In this document: in pieces, positions 26,187 through 35,909 of the stretch
How the letters are laid out: each line of letters opens with the position of its first letter
Numbering within the stretch: the stretch's first letter is position 1
NCBI RefSeq assembly: GCF_030580675.1
Contig: NZ_JAUQUB010000001.1
Location: 1,240,001-1,304,000, forward strand
Direction of reading: 5' to 3'
DNA length: 64,000 nucleotides
Origin: Antiquaquibacter soli
Lineage (GTDB): Bacteria > Actinomycetota > Actinomycetes > Actinomycetales > Microbacteriaceae
The notes under the pieces: generated by a model
The model's database searches: none
Told to the model about the DNA's origin: nothing
The model's input: only the letters and a program-made list of their open reading frames with translations
Position numbers and translations under genes: made by a program

Positions 26187-27295
26187 GACGCGCGGCGCGT
26201 CACCGTCTCGGCGAGCTGGAGGAGCTGCTGCCGAGACGAGCTCGTGAGCGGAGCATCCCGGATCGCCGCCGTCGCGAGACCGACGTTGTGCGTGATGATC
26301 CGCTCGACCTCGTCGACCGCGCCGCAGTCGACGAGCGCAGTCCGGATCATCTGAACCTGTTCAGCGTCGAGCGCGGGATCACCGAGGAGCTCGTCCAGCA
26401 GATTCCGCACGGGGGAGGGGAGCCGGGGTCGAGCGAGAGCGATCAGTACGGTCCTCTTGCCCTCGCGCAGGTCGTCGCCCGCGGGCTTGCCCGTGATGGC
26501 CGGATCACCGAAGACGCCGAGAAGGTCGTCGCGCAGCTGGTAGGCGACGCCGAGGGGAAGGCCGAACGACCGCAGCGCCGCCAGCTGGGCCTCGGTGGCG
26601 CCGCCGAGCGCGCCGCCGATGGCCAAAGGGGCCTCCGCCGTGTACTTCGCCGACTTGTAGACGATGACCCGGTGCGCGCGACTGAGCGCCGTCGACTCCG
26701 GATAGGTCGCCCAGGCGTTCTCCTCGAGGATGTCCAGATACTGTCCGGCGGTGACCTCGGTGCGCATCCGCACGAACTCGGAGCGACCGGCACGGGCGGT
26801 CGGGAGCGGAAGGCGGGAACCCGCGAGGTCGAAGAGCTCGTCGCTCCAGCCGAGGAGCAGGTCGCCGAGAAGAAGCGCCGCGGATCGCCCGTATGCGGAT
26901 CCGTCGCCGTGCCAACCCGAGTCGCGGTGGATGCCCTCGAACAGCCGGTGAGCGGACGGTGACCCGCGCCGGGTGTCGGAGTTGTCCATGATGTCGTCGT
27001 GGACGAGCGCGGCTGCGTGGAATACCTCGAGAGCGGCCGCGGCGTCGACGATGGCGTCGAGCTCGGCCGGCTCGGGCGACTCGAGGGAGGCGGGGTCGAG
27101 CATCCCCGCAACCGACTGCCAGCCCCAGTAGCAGAAGAGTCCGCGGAATCGCTTGCCGCCGGAGAGATACCCGGCCGCGAGGGACATGACATCCGAGAGC
27201 TCGGGGGCGACGGTGGTCAACTCAACGCGGCGCTCGGCGAGGAAGTCGTCGATTCTCCGTTGAATGAGGTCAACTAACCGGGTACTCTCAGCCAC
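26183..27295 (-). CDS. idsA: Polyprenyl diphosphate synthase (IdsA-like)
   Basis: 370 residues. Trans-isoprenyl diphosphate synthase adding isopentenyl units to an allylic diphosphate, probably for menaquinone side chains or carotenoids. The first aspartate-rich motif is HDDIMDNSDTRRG; the second is LRDDLLGVFGD. GGKRFRG is the N-terminal substrate loop. Position by the Rv2175c homologue matches Rv2173 (idsA2). GTG start with TAGGCT 6 nt upstream (leaderless). Its stop overlaps the end of the convergent Rv2175c-family gene by 4 bp. Confidence 0.93.
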   Translation of the reverse strand: MAESTRLVDLIQRRIDDFLAERRVELTTVAPELSDVMSLAAGYLSGGKRFRGLFCYWGWQSVAGMLDPASLESPEPAELDAIVDAAAALEVFHAAALVHDDIMDNSDTRRGSPSAHRLFEGIHRDSGWHGDGSAYGRSAALLLGDLLLGWSDELFDLAGSRLPLPTARAGRSEFVRMRTEVTAGQYLDILEENAWATYPESTALSRAHRVIVYKSAKYTAEAPLAIGGALGGATEAQLAALRSFGLPLGVAYQLRDDLLGVFGDPAITGKPAGDDLREGKRTVLIALARPRLPSPVRNLLDELLGDPALDAEQVQMIRTALVDCGAVDEVERIITHNVGLATAAIRDAPLTSSSRQQLLQLAETVTRRAS

Positions 27296-27301
27296 CCGTC
27301 T

Positions 27302-27307
27302 AGCCTA
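27302..27307 (-). promoter_or_regulatory. Leaderless -10 box (TAGGCT) of idsA
   Basis: TAGGCT on the minus strand is 6 nt from the GTG at 27295. A TACTAT box near 27325 on + drives the divergent DUF3040 gene. Confidence 0.55.
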
Positions 27308-27368
27308 GCCAGGCACCCGGGCGTACTATGGACTCCCTAGCCGTCCACTCCGGAAGAAGGGAACGAGG

Positions 27369-27752
27369 ATGCCTCTGTCCGAGCAGGAACAGCGCCTTCT
27401 GGAAGAGATGGAGCGGAGCCTCTACCAGAACGACGCCGACTTCGTTGCGACGGCGTCTCGTCGAGGTCGGACGAACTACACCTTCGTCGTAGTCGGAGTA
27501 CTCGTCGCCGTGCTCGGCATCGCCACCCTCATCGCCGGTGTCATCATCCGTCAGCCGCTCGTCGGCGTCCTCGGGTTCGCCATCATGTTCGCCGGAGTGC
27601 TCCTCGCGATCGCCCCGCCGCGCCGGGCCGAATCGGCTTCCGGGGCACCGGCATCCTCGCGCGGTCGGGGCCGCTCCTCCACGTCGAGCTCCTCGAGCTT
27701 CATGGACAGTCTCAACGAGCGCTGGGATCGCCGTCAGGACGGGCGGGAGTAG
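27369..27752 (+). CDS. DUF3040 membrane protein
   Basis: 127 residues. It begins with the family signature PLSEQEQRLLEEMERSLYQNDADF, followed by two membrane segments (about 38-57 and 62-80). A Ser/Arg-rich tail with a basic end (LNERWDRRQDGRE) completes it. DUF3040 proteins regularly precede the dcw cluster in actinobacteria; function unknown. GAAGGGAACGAGG ahead of the ATG provides the ribosome-binding site. A strong intrinsic terminator (27785-27810) separates it from the mraZ promoter. Confidence 0.88.
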   Translation: MPLSEQEQRLLEEMERSLYQNDADFVATASRRGRTNYTFVVVGVLVAVLGIATLIAGVIIRQPLVGVLGFAIMFAGVLLAIAPPRRAESASGAPASSRGRGRSSTSSSSSFMDSLNERWDRRQDGRE

Positions 27753-27784
27753 CCCGCCCGCCTCCGCCGGCAGCCCTCGCGACC

Positions 27785-27810
27785 AGGCCAGCCTCCGGGC
27801 TGGCCTTTTT
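27785..27810 (+). terminator. Rho-independent terminator after the DUF3040 gene
   Basis: Perfect 9-bp stem AGGCCAGCC (27785-27793) with GGCTGGCCT (27798-27806), TCCG loop, followed by a run of five T. It is the clearest intrinsic terminator in the window. Confidence 0.93.
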
Positions 27811-27835
27811 CGTGCCCGGATTTTGCCCAAGATGT

Positions 27836-27887
27836 GGGAAATGCCTCCATTTCCCTCCACCACTGGAGCCCAGTAGATTACTGGGCT
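27836..27887. repeat. Array of three consecutive inverted repeats upstream of mraZ
   Basis: GGGAAATG/CATTTCCC (27836-27843 and 27848-27855, 4-nt loop), CTCCA/TGGAG (27855-27859 and 27864-27868) and AGCCCAGTA/TACTGGGCT (27867-27875 and 27879-27887, GAT loop) lie back to back. The last is followed by GTTTTG and could be a second weak terminator. All are perfect. Confidence 0.7.
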
Positions 27888-27895
27888 GTTTTGCG

Positions 27896-27960
27896 TTGAC
27901 GGCGATTGTCAGCCGGATTTTGCTGGTTTTGTGGTGTGAAGTGGAGTAAAGTGGAGGGCA
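27896..27960 (+). promoter_or_regulatory. mraZ promoter region with three MraZ boxes
   Basis: TTGACG (27896-27901) is a good -35; a -10 is weak (TTTGCT near 27919). Direct repeats GTGGTG (27931), GTGGAG (27941) and GTGGAG (27951) recur with an exact 10-bp period. This is the spacing and core of MraZ operators, so the cluster is probably autoregulated by MraZ. The boxes lie downstream of the likely -10. Confidence 0.75.
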
Positions 27961-27996
27961 CCTGAATCCGGGCCGGAGAGTGAGGGGGTGGTCGCC

Positions 27997-28428
27997 GTGT
28001 TCCTCGGCACCTATTCCCCGAAGCTCGACGACAAGGGGCGCATCATCCTTCCGGCCAAGTTCTGGGATGAGCTCGCGTCCGGCGTCGTCATCACCCGCGG
28101 TCAGGAGCGCTGCCTGTACGTGTTCAGCCAGCGCGAGTTCGAGTCGCTGCACGAGAAGATCCGTCAGGCTCCCGTCACGAGCAAGCAGGCCCGAGACTTC
28201 CTGCGCCTCTTCCTGTCGGGCGCCAACCAGGAGACGCCCGACAAGCAGCACCGCGTCACGATTCCCCAGGGTCTCCGCGACTACGCGGGGCTCGATCGCG
28301 AGCTCACCGTCATCGGCGCCGGCAACCGCGCCGAGATCTGGGACACCGAGTCGTGGAACTCCTACTACGAGAGCGCCGAATCCGACTTCGTCAACACCAC
28401 GGAGGAGGTGATCCCCGGGCTCTTCTGA
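27997..28428 (+). CDS. mraZ: Transcriptional regulator MraZ
   Basis: 143 residues, the usual actinobacterial length. Two AbrB-like halves each carry the [11 protein letters not shown] / [12 protein letters not shown] type motif. It forms dodecamer-like rings that bind tandem GTGG repeats and repress the dcw operon. I chose the GTG at 27997 (giving [15 protein letters not shown], as in Mycobacterium) with GAGGGGG ahead; an in-frame GTG at 27988 is less likely. The next gene starts about 100 bp downstream. Confidence 0.95.
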   Translation: MFLGTYSPKLDDKGRIILPAKFWDELASGVVITRGQERCLYVFSQREFESLHEKIRQAPVTSKQARDFLRLFLSGANQETPDKQHRVTIPQGLRDYAGLDRELTVIGAGNRAEIWDTESWNSYYESAESDFVNTTEEVIPGLF

Positions 28429-28530
28429 CATTCCCTGGCGCTGACTCCCAGCCGGCAAGCCCTGACGTACTTCCCCGACGCCAGGTCGTACCGGATGGGG
28501 ATCAGCACCCGGGACCGAGCCGAAACCGCC

Positions 28531-29481
28531 ATGACAGACCAGATCCACGTCCCCGTGATGCTCGAGCGCTGCATCGAGCTGCTGGCCCCCGCCCTCGAGC
28601 GCGACGGGGCGGTCTTCGTCGACGGCACGCTCGGCATGGGCGGTCACTCCGCGGCTCTTCTCGAACGATTCCCCGGCCTGCGCCTCATCGGAATCGACCG
28701 CGACACCGACGCGATCGCGATCGCGCGCGAGAGACTCGCCCCTTTCGGCGACCGCGTCACGTTGGTCCACGCGGTGTCCGATCGCCTCGAGGAGATCCTC
28801 GACGGCCTCGGGGTGGAGAGTGTGGACGGCATCCTCTACGACCTGGGTGTGTCATCCCTCCAGCTCGACCGAGCCGAGCGCGGCTTCTCGTACTCCCAGG
28901 ACGCCCCCCTCGATATGAGGATGGATGCCTCGAGCGACCGTACCGCCGCGGCCATCCTCGCCACGTACAGCGAAGGCGAGCTGCGACGGATCTTCTACGA
29001 GTACGGGGACGAGAAGCTCGCGCCGCGATTCGCGAGCCGCATCGTCCAGCGGCGCGAGGAGCGCCCTCTGACGACGTCCGCCGAGCTCGTCGAACTCATC
29101 GCCGCCGCGACGCCCGCAGCGGCTCAGCGTGCGGGGCATCCGGCCAAGCGGGTGTTCCAGGCGCTGCGCATCGAGGTGAACCAGGAGCTCGCTGTGCTCG
29201 AGCGGACCATCCCCGCCGCACTCGATTCGCTCGCCGTCGGCGGGCGGATCGTGGTGCTGTCGTACCAGTCGCTCGAGGACCGCATCGTGAAGCGGGCGCT
29301 GCAGGCCCGATCGTCGTCGACGGCGCCCGCCGGCCTGCCCGTGGAGCTCCCGCAGCACCGGCCGGAGTTCTCGCTTCTCGTCCGCGGAGCCGAGCTCGCG
29401 ACCGAGGAGGAGAAGGCCCGCAATCCGCGATCCGCGCCTGTGCGGCTGCGAGCGGCAGAACGCATCAGGAGAGCAGCATGA
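28531..29481 (+). CDS. rsmH: 16S rRNA (cytosine-N4-1402) methyltransferase RsmH
   Basis: 316 residues. SAM-dependent methylation of C1402 in the ribosomal P site. The SAM motif [12 protein letters not shown] and the later [14 protein letters not shown] and [13 protein letters not shown] are typical. The ATG at 28531 gives [14 protein letters not shown], matching family N-termini. An in-frame ATG at 28495 would add 12 residues; neither has a strong ribosome-binding site. Its TGA overlaps the ftsL ATG (ATGA). Confidence 0.94.
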   Translation: MTDQIHVPVMLERCIELLAPALERDGAVFVDGTLGMGGHSAALLERFPGLRLIGIDRDTDAIAIARERLAPFGDRVTLVHAVSDRLEEILDGLGVESVDGILYDLGVSSLQLDRAERGFSYSQDAPLDMRMDASSDRTAAAILATYSEGELRRIFYEYGDEKLAPRFASRIVQRREERPLTTSAELVELIAAATPAAAQRAGHPAKRVFQALRIEVNQELAVLERTIPAALDSLAVGGRIVVLSYQSLEDRIVKRALQARSSSTAPAGLPVELPQHRPEFSLLVRGAELATEEEKARNPRSAPVRLRAAERIRRAA

Positions 29482-30086
29482 GCAACCTCGCCTACGCGGC
29501 GCCGAACCGCCGCCCGGTCGAGCGCGAGCCGGAGCATCCGCGCCACATCGAGATCGTGCCCAGCCGCGCCCAGAAGCGAGCGCGCCCGCGGGTTGCCTAC
29601 GCCGTCGTGACGGTGGCGAGCCTCTTTGCGATCTTCGCCGCGCAGCTCCTGCTGAGCATCGTCGTCTCGGATGGCGCATACCAGATCAGCGCGCTCCAGT
29701 CCCAGCAGAAGGAGCTCTTGCGCGAGCAGGACGCACTCAGCGAGCAGCTCGACCTGTTGGGTTCCAGCCAGCACCTCGCGGCCAACGCCGCCGCTCTCGG
29801 CATGGTGCCCGGCTCGTCGCCGCTCTTCCTGGATGTCAGCTCCGGGGGGATCGCCCCAGCCCCGGGCACCATCGATCGGGTGGGATGCGGTGGCACCTGC
29901 AACCTCGTCCTGAACTCTCTGCTCACCGGCATGCCACTCGTCACCACGGCACCCGCCCAGGACAGACTGGGTCCGCAGGGCACGACGACCACGACGACGA
30001 CCACGACGAACCAGACCACCGGAACCACTCCGCCAGCCGCGCCGACCGCTCCGGTCGACGCCCTGCCGGCGCCCGTGACCCACTGA
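29478..30086 (+). CDS. ftsL: FtsL-like cell-division protein with long extracytoplasmic tail
   Basis: 202 residues. A basic cytoplasmic N-terminus (about 1-35) precedes one membrane helix (about 38-60, [19 protein letters not shown]) and a leucine-zipper-type coiled coil (about 65-105). A C-terminal tail follows that contains CGGTC and nine consecutive Thr, then Pro/Ala. Identity rests on topology and on position between rsmH and ftsI. FtsL with FtsB/DivIC-type partners activates FtsW-FtsI. The Cys pair is unusual for FtsL. ATG overlaps the rsmH stop; AGGAG lies 6 nt ahead. Confidence 0.85.
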   Translation: MSNLAYAAPNRRPVEREPEHPRHIEIVPSRAQKRARPRVAYAVVTVASLFAIFAAQLLLSIVVSDGAYQISALQSQQKELLREQDALSEQLDLLGSSQHLAANAAALGMVPGSSPLFLDVSSGGIAPAPGTIDRVGCGGTCNLVLNSLLTGMPLVTTAPAQDRLGPQGTTTTTTTTTNQTTGTTPPAAPTAPVDALPAPVTH

Positions 30087-30099
30087 CGGAGGACCAACG

Positions 30100-31833
30100 A
30101 TGAGGACGCGACGCAGCCGAGCGCGGATCACGCTGGCCGTGCTGGCGATTTTCGCGGTCGTCGCGGTGTTCGTCGTCCGGCTCATCGACATCCAGATCGT
30201 GCAGGCCGACGAGCTCAACGCCGACGCGCTCGAGAAGCGCGCCCAGGAGCTCACGACGTACGGGGTGCGCGGCGACATCGTCGATACGAACGGCGCGGTC
30301 CTCGCGGCGAGCGTGGAGCGCTACGACATCACGGCGTCGCCTCGCAGCGCCCTCGGACGCCAGGATGCGACGACCGCCGTCGCCGAGGAGCTCGCGAAGA
30401 TCACCGCCATCACCGGCCAGAACCCCGCCGAGCTCATGGCGGTCCTCACCGCCGACCCGGAATCGGACTTCGCCTACCTGACGAAGGGCGTGACGCTCGA
30501 GGTGTTCCAGGCGGTGCGGGACCTCGACATCCCCTGGGTCTACTTCGACCTGCGGCCGAGCCGCGTCTACCCGAACGGCGAGCTCGCGGGAAACCTCATC
30601 GGGTTCATCGGCACCGATGGTCCGCAGGCCGGACTGGAGATCAGCGAGGACGAGTGCCTCGCCGCGACCAACGGCAGCGCGATCTACGAGAAGGGCGAGG
30701 ACGGGACGCGAATCCCCGGCAGCTTCGTCACCACTCAGGAGCCCAAGAACGGCGGCACGCTTCACTTGACGATCGACCGCGACCTCCAGTTCTACATCCA
30801 GCAGAGGATGGCGCAGACCTACAGCGAGCTCGGGGCCGAGTGGGTCACCGCCGTCGTCATGCGCGTGAGCGACGGGCATCTTCTCGCCGTCGTGGACTAT
30901 CCCACCGTCGACCCCAACGATCCCAGCCTCGCCCGTCGAGACGCGCTCGGCTCGCGGGCCTTCAGCTGGCCGTATGAGCCCGGGTCGACGATGAAGGCGC
31001 TCACCGCGGCGTCCCTCGTCGATGCCGGCGTCGCGAACCCCAGCACGCCGGTAATGGCCCCCGGCCGGATCTATCTCTCCGACGGCGGCTACATCAAGGA
31101 CGCGTGGGCGCACGACGACACGCCCTACACGCTCACCGGCGCGCTCGTCGACTCGTCCAACACGGCATTCTCGCTCCTGTCGGCGGGGCTCGATGCGGAC
31201 ACCCGTCGCGACTACATGCTCAAGTTCGGCCTCAACGAGGAGACCGCGGTCCACTTCTACAGCGAGGCCGAGGGGACGGTGCACGAGACCTCCGACTGGG
31301 ACGAGCGCACGAACTACGCCGTGGGCTTCGGGCAGGGCCTGACCCTCACCGCGGTGCAGCTCGCGAGCGCCTACCAGGCGCTCGGCAACGGGGGAGTGCG
31401 AACCCCCGTCGCGCTGGTGGAGGGCTGCGAGCACCCGGACGGCACCGTCACCGACCAGCCGCCGACGGAGGGCACGCGGGTGATCTCCGCGGAGGCAGCG
31501 CGAACGACCCTCGACATGATGGAGAACGTCGTGTCGGTCGGTGCGAACGGTCCGAACCTGCAGATCCCCGGCTACCGGATGGCGGCCAAGTCGGGAACCG
31601 CCGAGGTCGCGGAGAACGGCGTCTATGTCGACAAGTCGGTCATCTCCTTCGCAGGACTCGCACCCGCCGAGGACCCGCAATACGTGGTTGTCGTCGCCGC
31701 GGGTGTGCCGACTAGCATGGTTAGCTCGACCGACATTGCCACGACGTTCCACGACGTCATGGCGCAGACCCTGACCACCTACCGGGTCCTGCCGTCGGGA
31801 CAGCCCTCTCCGGCGCTCCCCCTGCGCTGGTAG
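30100..31833 (+). CDS. ftsI: Peptidoglycan D,D-transpeptidase FtsI (PBP3/PbpB)
   Basis: 577 residues. One N-terminal membrane anchor (about 8-28), a dimerisation/pedestal domain, then the class B transpeptidase domain. The active-site motifs are S296-T-M-K299, S352-S-N354 and K497-S-G-T500. It cross-links septal peptidoglycan with FtsW. No PASTA domain is present. ATG with GGAGG 7-8 nt ahead. It is followed after 28 bp by murE. Confidence 0.95.
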   Translation: MRTRRSRARITLAVLAIFAVVAVFVVRLIDIQIVQADELNADALEKRAQELTTYGVRGDIVDTNGAVLAASVERYDITASPRSALGRQDATTAVAEELAKITAITGQNPAELMAVLTADPESDFAYLTKGVTLEVFQAVRDLDIPWVYFDLRPSRVYPNGELAGNLIGFIGTDGPQAGLEISEDECLAATNGSAIYEKGEDGTRIPGSFVTTQEPKNGGTLHLTIDRDLQFYIQQRMAQTYSELGAEWVTAVVMRVSDGHLLAVVDYPTVDPNDPSLARRDALGSRAFSWPYEPGSTMKALTAASLVDAGVANPSTPVMAPGRIYLSDGGYIKDAWAHDDTPYTLTGALVDSSNTAFSLLSAGLDADTRRDYMLKFGLNEETAVHFYSEAEGTVHETSDWDERTNYAVGFGQGLTLTAVQLASAYQALGNGGVRTPVALVEGCEHPDGTVTDQPPTEGTRVISAEAARTTLDMMENVVSVGANGPNLQIPGYRMAAKSGTAEVAENGVYVDKSVISFAGLAPAEDPQYVVVVAAGVPTSMVSSTDIATTFHDVMAQTLTTYRVLPSGQPSPALPLRW

Positions 31834-31861
31834 CAAGCGGGCCCTACCCCCAGGAGGACGA

Positions 31862-33412
31862 GTGCGGGACGGCGACAGTTCGATCCTCCGCCCCGAGCAT
31901 CCCGCCGCGCGACCCCTCGCGACCCTCGTCGCCGAGTTCGGGCTCGAATCGCGGGGGCCGGTCGAGGGAGTGGAGATCACGGGGATCACGCTCGATAGCC
32001 GCGGAGTTCTGCCGGGCGACCTCTTCGTCGGTCTGCGCGGCGCTCACCGTCACGGCGCCGCCCTGGCCGTCGCTGCTCGCGACGCCGGCGCCGTCGCCGT
32101 CCTGACCGATGCGGAGGGCGCCGCGCTCGAGGAGGTCGCCGCATCCGGACTCCCCGTCGTCGTCGTGGAATCCCCGCGGGACGCGCTCGGCGACATCTCC
32201 GCGTGGGTGTACCGCACCCGCGAGCACGCGCCGCTCATGCTCGGCGTGACGGGCACGAACGGCAAGACGAGCGTGTCCTACCTGCTGCACGGGATGCTCA
32301 CCCAGCTCGGCCTCGTCGCCGGGCTCAGCACGACCGCCGAGCGCGCCATCGGCGACCTCGCGGTCACGAGCGAGCTGACGACGCCCGAGGCCACCGAGAT
32401 CCACGGGTTGCTCGCCCGCATGCGCGAGAGCGAGGTGCGCGCCGTCACTCTGGAGGTCAGCGCTCAAGCGCTCTCGAGGCGGCGGGTCGACGGGCTGGTC
32501 TTCGACGTGGTGGCCTTCCTCAACCTGAGTCGCGACCACTTCGACGACTACGCCGACATGGACGAGTACTTCGAGGCGAAGCTTCCCCTGTTCTCTCCGG
32601 ACCGCGCCCGGCGCGCCGTCGTCTCGCTCGACACGGAGTGGGGACAGAGAGTCGTGGACTCCTGCCACATCCCCGTGACGACCATCTCGTCGCGCGACGG
32701 CGTCGCGGCGGACTGGAACGTCCGCGTCACGGAGGAGACGGTCGAGTACACCGCGTTCGAACTGACGGGGCCGGACGGGCGCTCCGTCGCGTCGCGCGTC
32801 GGCATCATCGGCCGGCACATGGCGGCCAACGCGGGACTCGCGATCGTGATGCTCGTCGAGGCCGGCTTCGAGCTCGAGGCGATCGGGCACGTCCTCGATC
32901 GCGACGGGGAGCTCATCGCCCGCCTCCCGGGTCGAGTCGAGCGGGTCTCGGGAGATCGAGGTCCCGTCCTCTACGTCGACTACGGGCACAGCCCCGACGC
33001 CTTCCTCGTGACGCTCGACGCCGTGCGGCACGTCGTGCCCGGGCGCCTCATCATGGTGTTCGGAGCAGACGGCGACCGCGATACCGGCAAGCGCGGGGAG
33101 ATGGGCAGGATCGCGTCCGAGGGTGCCGACGTCGTCATCATCACCGACTACAACCCGCGCTTCGAGGAGCCCGCCGGCATCCGCGCCGCGCTGCTCGAGG
33201 GCGCGGCGAGTGCCGCGCATCCCGCGGAGATCCATGAGGTCGCGCAGCAGCGCGACGCGATCCGACTGGCCGTGTCGATCGCGCGCGAGGGCGACGGCAT
33301 CCTCTGGGCGGGGCCGGGGCACGAGGACTACATCGACGTGCAGGGGCAGAAGATCCCGTTCGACGCACGCGAGGAGGCGCGGCAGGCGCTCCGAGAGGCA
33401 GGCTGGGAATGA
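31862..33412 (+). CDS. murE: UDP-MurNAc-tripeptide synthetase MurE
   Basis: 516 residues. Adds the third amino acid to UDP-MurNAc-L-Ala-D-Glu using ATP. P-loop [13 protein letters not shown], the carbamylated-Lys region FEAKLP, and HSPDAFLVTLDAV are intact. The substrate-selecting loop reads D429-Y-N-P-R433, where meso-DAP enzymes have DDNPR or SDNPR. Arg is kept but the adjacent Asp is Tyr, so the third residue need not be meso-DAP. GTG start with AGGAGG 6 nt upstream. The TGA overlaps the murF ATG. Confidence 0.94.
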   Translation: MRDGDSSILRPEHPAARPLATLVAEFGLESRGPVEGVEITGITLDSRGVLPGDLFVGLRGAHRHGAALAVAARDAGAVAVLTDAEGAALEEVAASGLPVVVVESPRDALGDISAWVYRTREHAPLMLGVTGTNGKTSVSYLLHGMLTQLGLVAGLSTTAERAIGDLAVTSELTTPEATEIHGLLARMRESEVRAVTLEVSAQALSRRRVDGLVFDVVAFLNLSRDHFDDYADMDEYFEAKLPLFSPDRARRAVVSLDTEWGQRVVDSCHIPVTTISSRDGVAADWNVRVTEETVEYTAFELTGPDGRSVASRVGIIGRHMAANAGLAIVMLVEAGFELEAIGHVLDRDGELIARLPGRVERVSGDRGPVLYVDYGHSPDAFLVTLDAVRHVVPGRLIMVFGADGDRDTGKRGEMGRIASEGADVVIITDYNPRFEEPAGIRAALLEGAASAAHPAEIHEVAQQRDAIRLAVSIAREGDGILWAGPGHEDYIDVQGQKIPFDAREEARQALREAGWE

Positions 33413-34815
33413 TCGCACTGACGCTGCGCGAGGTGGCGGACACCGTCGGCGGGGAGCTCGTGCTCGCGGGCTCCGACGTCGAGAGCACCACGGTCTCCGG
33501 CGAGGTGCACACCGATTCCCGGAAGGCGGGGCCCGGGTCGATCTTCTTCGCCCTGCCCGGCGAGGTCACCGACGGTCACCTCTTCGCGTCTTCGGCGGTG
33601 GAGAACGGTGCCGTGCTTGCGATCGTCGAGCGGATGCTCGACCTCCCCGTCGCCCAGATCGTCGTGCCCGACGGGGTCGCCGCACTCGCCGACCTCGCGC
33701 GCGAGGTCGTCGCGCGGGTGCGCGCTCTCGGGTCCCTGCGCGTGGTCGCCGTGACAGGGTCGAACGGCAAGACGACGACGAAGAACATGCTGCGCGCGAT
33801 CCTCGAGCGCGAGGGGCCGACCGTCGCGCCGTTCGGCTCGTTCAACAACCACGTCGGAGCACCCATCTCGATGCTCGCCGTCGACGAGCAGACCCGGTAC
33901 CTCGTCGTGGAAATGGGGGCGAGCGCGATCGGCGAGATCGCGTCGCTCATCTCGATCGTCACCCCCGATGTCGGCATCGTGCTCAAGGTGGGACTCGCCC
34001 ACGTCGGCGAGTTCGGTGGGCCGGACGCCGTCGAGACGGCGAAGTCGGAGATGGTGACGGATCTCCCGGAGAGCGCGGTGGCCGCGCTCAACGTCGACGA
34101 CCCGCGCGTGGCGCGGATGGCGGGCAAGACCCGCGCTCGAGTCTCATGGTTCGGCCTCGGCGAGGGCGCGGAGGTCCGGGGCAGCGACATCGAGGCGACA
34201 GCCGAGGGCACGGCGTTCACCCTCCACGTCGACGGAGCGGAACGGCGCATCCGGCTGCGCATCCTCGGCGAGCACCACGTCATGAACGCCCTCGCCGCCA
34301 TCACGGCCGCTCGTGCGCTCGGCGTGGACGCGGAGCGTGCCGCGGACGCCCTCGAGTCGCTGGCGCGCGCGGCTCGCTGGCGGATGGAGGTTCAGCCCCG
34401 CGAGGACGGCGTCATCGTGCTCAACGACGCCTACAACGCGAGCCCCGATTCCATGGCCGCCGCCCTTAAGACCCTCGCCCAGATCGTGCGCCCCGATCAG
34501 CGCTCCGTCGCCGTCCTCGGCGAGATGGCCGAGCTCGGGGACCTCGCCGACGAGGAGCACGACCGCATCGGACGTCTCGCCGTTCGGCTCAACATCCGCA
34601 AGCTCGTCGTGGTGGGGCACGCGGCCCGCCACATCCACAACGCAGCGGGGCTCGAAGGCTCGTGGGACGGAGAGTCGGTGCTCGTCGCCGATGCCGACGA
34701 GGCTTACGATGTGCTGCGTGATGAACTCCGGCCGGGCGATGTCGTGCTCGTGAAGTCCTCCGGTTCGGCCGGCCTCCGATTCCTCGGTGACAGGATCGCG
34801 GGGGTGAGCGAGTGA
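33409..34815 (+). CDS. murF: UDP-MurNAc-tripeptide:D-Ala-D-Ala ligase MurF
   Basis: 468 residues. ATP-dependent addition of D-Ala-D-Ala, completing the cytoplasmic pentapeptide. The P-loop [15 protein letters not shown] and the central ligase motifs ([32 protein letters not shown]) are clear. It overlaps murE by ATGA and mraY by GTGA, consistent with tight coupling in the dcw operon. Confidence 0.96.
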   Translation: MIALTLREVADTVGGELVLAGSDVESTTVSGEVHTDSRKAGPGSIFFALPGEVTDGHLFASSAVENGAVLAIVERMLDLPVAQIVVPDGVAALADLAREVVARVRALGSLRVVAVTGSNGKTTTKNMLRAILEREGPTVAPFGSFNNHVGAPISMLAVDEQTRYLVVEMGASAIGEIASLISIVTPDVGIVLKVGLAHVGEFGGPDAVETAKSEMVTDLPESAVAALNVDDPRVARMAGKTRARVSWFGLGEGAEVRGSDIEATAEGTAFTLHVDGAERRIRLRILGEHHVMNALAAITAARALGVDAERAADALESLARAARWRMEVQPREDGVIVLNDAYNASPDSMAAALKTLAQIVRPDQRSVAVLGEMAELGDLADEEHDRIGRLAVRLNIRKLVVVGHAARHIHNAAGLEGSWDGESVLVADADEAYDVLRDELRPGDVVLVKSSGSAGLRFLGDRIAGVSE

Positions 34816-35909
34816 TCGCGCTGCTCATCGCGGGCGCCTTCGCCCTTGCCTTCACGCTCTTCCTCACGCCGGTGTTCGTGAAGCTCTTCGTCCGACTCAA
34901 GTGGGGTCAGTTCATCCGCGACGACGGCCCGCAATCGCATCACACCAAGCGCGGGACGCCCACCATGGGCGGGATCGTCTTCATCACCGGAGCGACACTC
35001 GGCTACTTCGTGGGTCACTGGGTGCTGGGCGAAGCGCCAGGCATCTCGGGCCTCCTCGTGCTCTACCTGATGGTGGGGCTAGGGCTCATCGGATTCATCG
35101 ACGACTTCCTCAAGACGCGCAATCAGCGCAGCCTCGGCCTCGGCGGCTGGTCGAAGGTTCTCGGCCAAGTCATCGTCGCTGCCGGATTCGCCGCGCTCGC
35201 GCTGAACTTCCCGGACGAGGACGGGTTGACGCCGGCGTCGACGATGATCTCCGCCGTGCGCGACATCCACTGGTTGGATTTCGCCGTCTTCGGACCGGTG
35301 ATCGCGGTCATCCTCTTCGCGCTGTGGTCGACCTTCATCATCGTCAGCGCCTCGAACGGAGTGAATGTCGCCGATGGCCTCGACGGACTCGCATCGGGCG
35401 CCGCGATCTTCGCGATCTCGTCGTATATCTTCATCGGCTTCTGGCAGTTCAACCAGTCGTGCACGAACCCCACGATCGATCCCGATGTGCTGTACAAGTG
35501 CTATGACGTGCGCGACCCGCTCGATCTGGCCGTCGTCGCGGCGGCGATCGCGGGAGCACTCATCGGCTTCCTGTGGTGGAACACGTCCCCGGCGCAGATC
35601 TTCATGGGCGACACAGGCTCTCTCGGGCTCGGCGGCGCCCTCGCGGGTCTGGCCATCCTCAGCCGCACCGAGCTGCTCCTGGTGCTGATTGGGGGACTGT
35701 TCCTCGTCGTCACGGGATCGGTGATCCTCCAGCGCGCGTATTTCAAGATCACCAAGGGCAAGCGGATCTTCCTGATGAGCCCTCTGCACCACCACTTCGA
35801 GCTCAAGGGCTGGGCCGAGATCACCGTCGTCGTACGCTTCTGGCTCATCTCCGCTCTGTTTGTCGCCGTCGGCGTCGGGCTCTTCTACCTCGAATGGATC
35901 AACCAGTAG
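34812..35909 (+). CDS. mraY: Phospho-MurNAc-pentapeptide translocase MraY
   Basis: 365 residues with ten membrane segments. Transfers phospho-MurNAc-pentapeptide to undecaprenyl phosphate to form lipid I. Family motifs include [49 protein letters not shown] and [14 protein letters not shown] start overlaps the murF stop (GTGA). Confidence 0.97.
   Translation: MIALLIAGAFALAFTLFLTPVFVKLFVRLKWGQFIRDDGPQSHHTKRGTPTMGGIVFITGATLGYFVGHWVLGEAPGISGLLVLYLMVGLGLIGFIDDFLKTRNQRSLGLGGWSKVLGQVIVAAGFAALALNFPDEDGLTPASTMISAVRDIHWLDFAVFGPVIAVILFALWSTFIIVSASNGVNVADGLDGLASGAAIFAISSYIFIGFWQFNQSCTNPTIDPDVLYKCYDVRDPLDLAVVAAAIAGALIGFLWWNTSPAQIFMGDTGSLGLGGALAGLAILSRTELLLVLIGGLFLVVTGSVILQRAYFKITKGKRIFLMSPLHHHFELKGWAEITVVVRFWLISALFVAVGVGLFYLEWINQ

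Noticed and set aside
28353-29477. Upstream extension of the ftsL frame through rsmH
   Set aside because: It is the shifted frame of rsmH, Arg/Pro/Ala-rich. The ATGA junction and AGGAG at 29470 mark the real ftsL start.
29941-31989. 682-codon minus-strand frame across ftsI
   Set aside because: Antisense shadow; no motif, and ftsI and the start of murE are complete on +.
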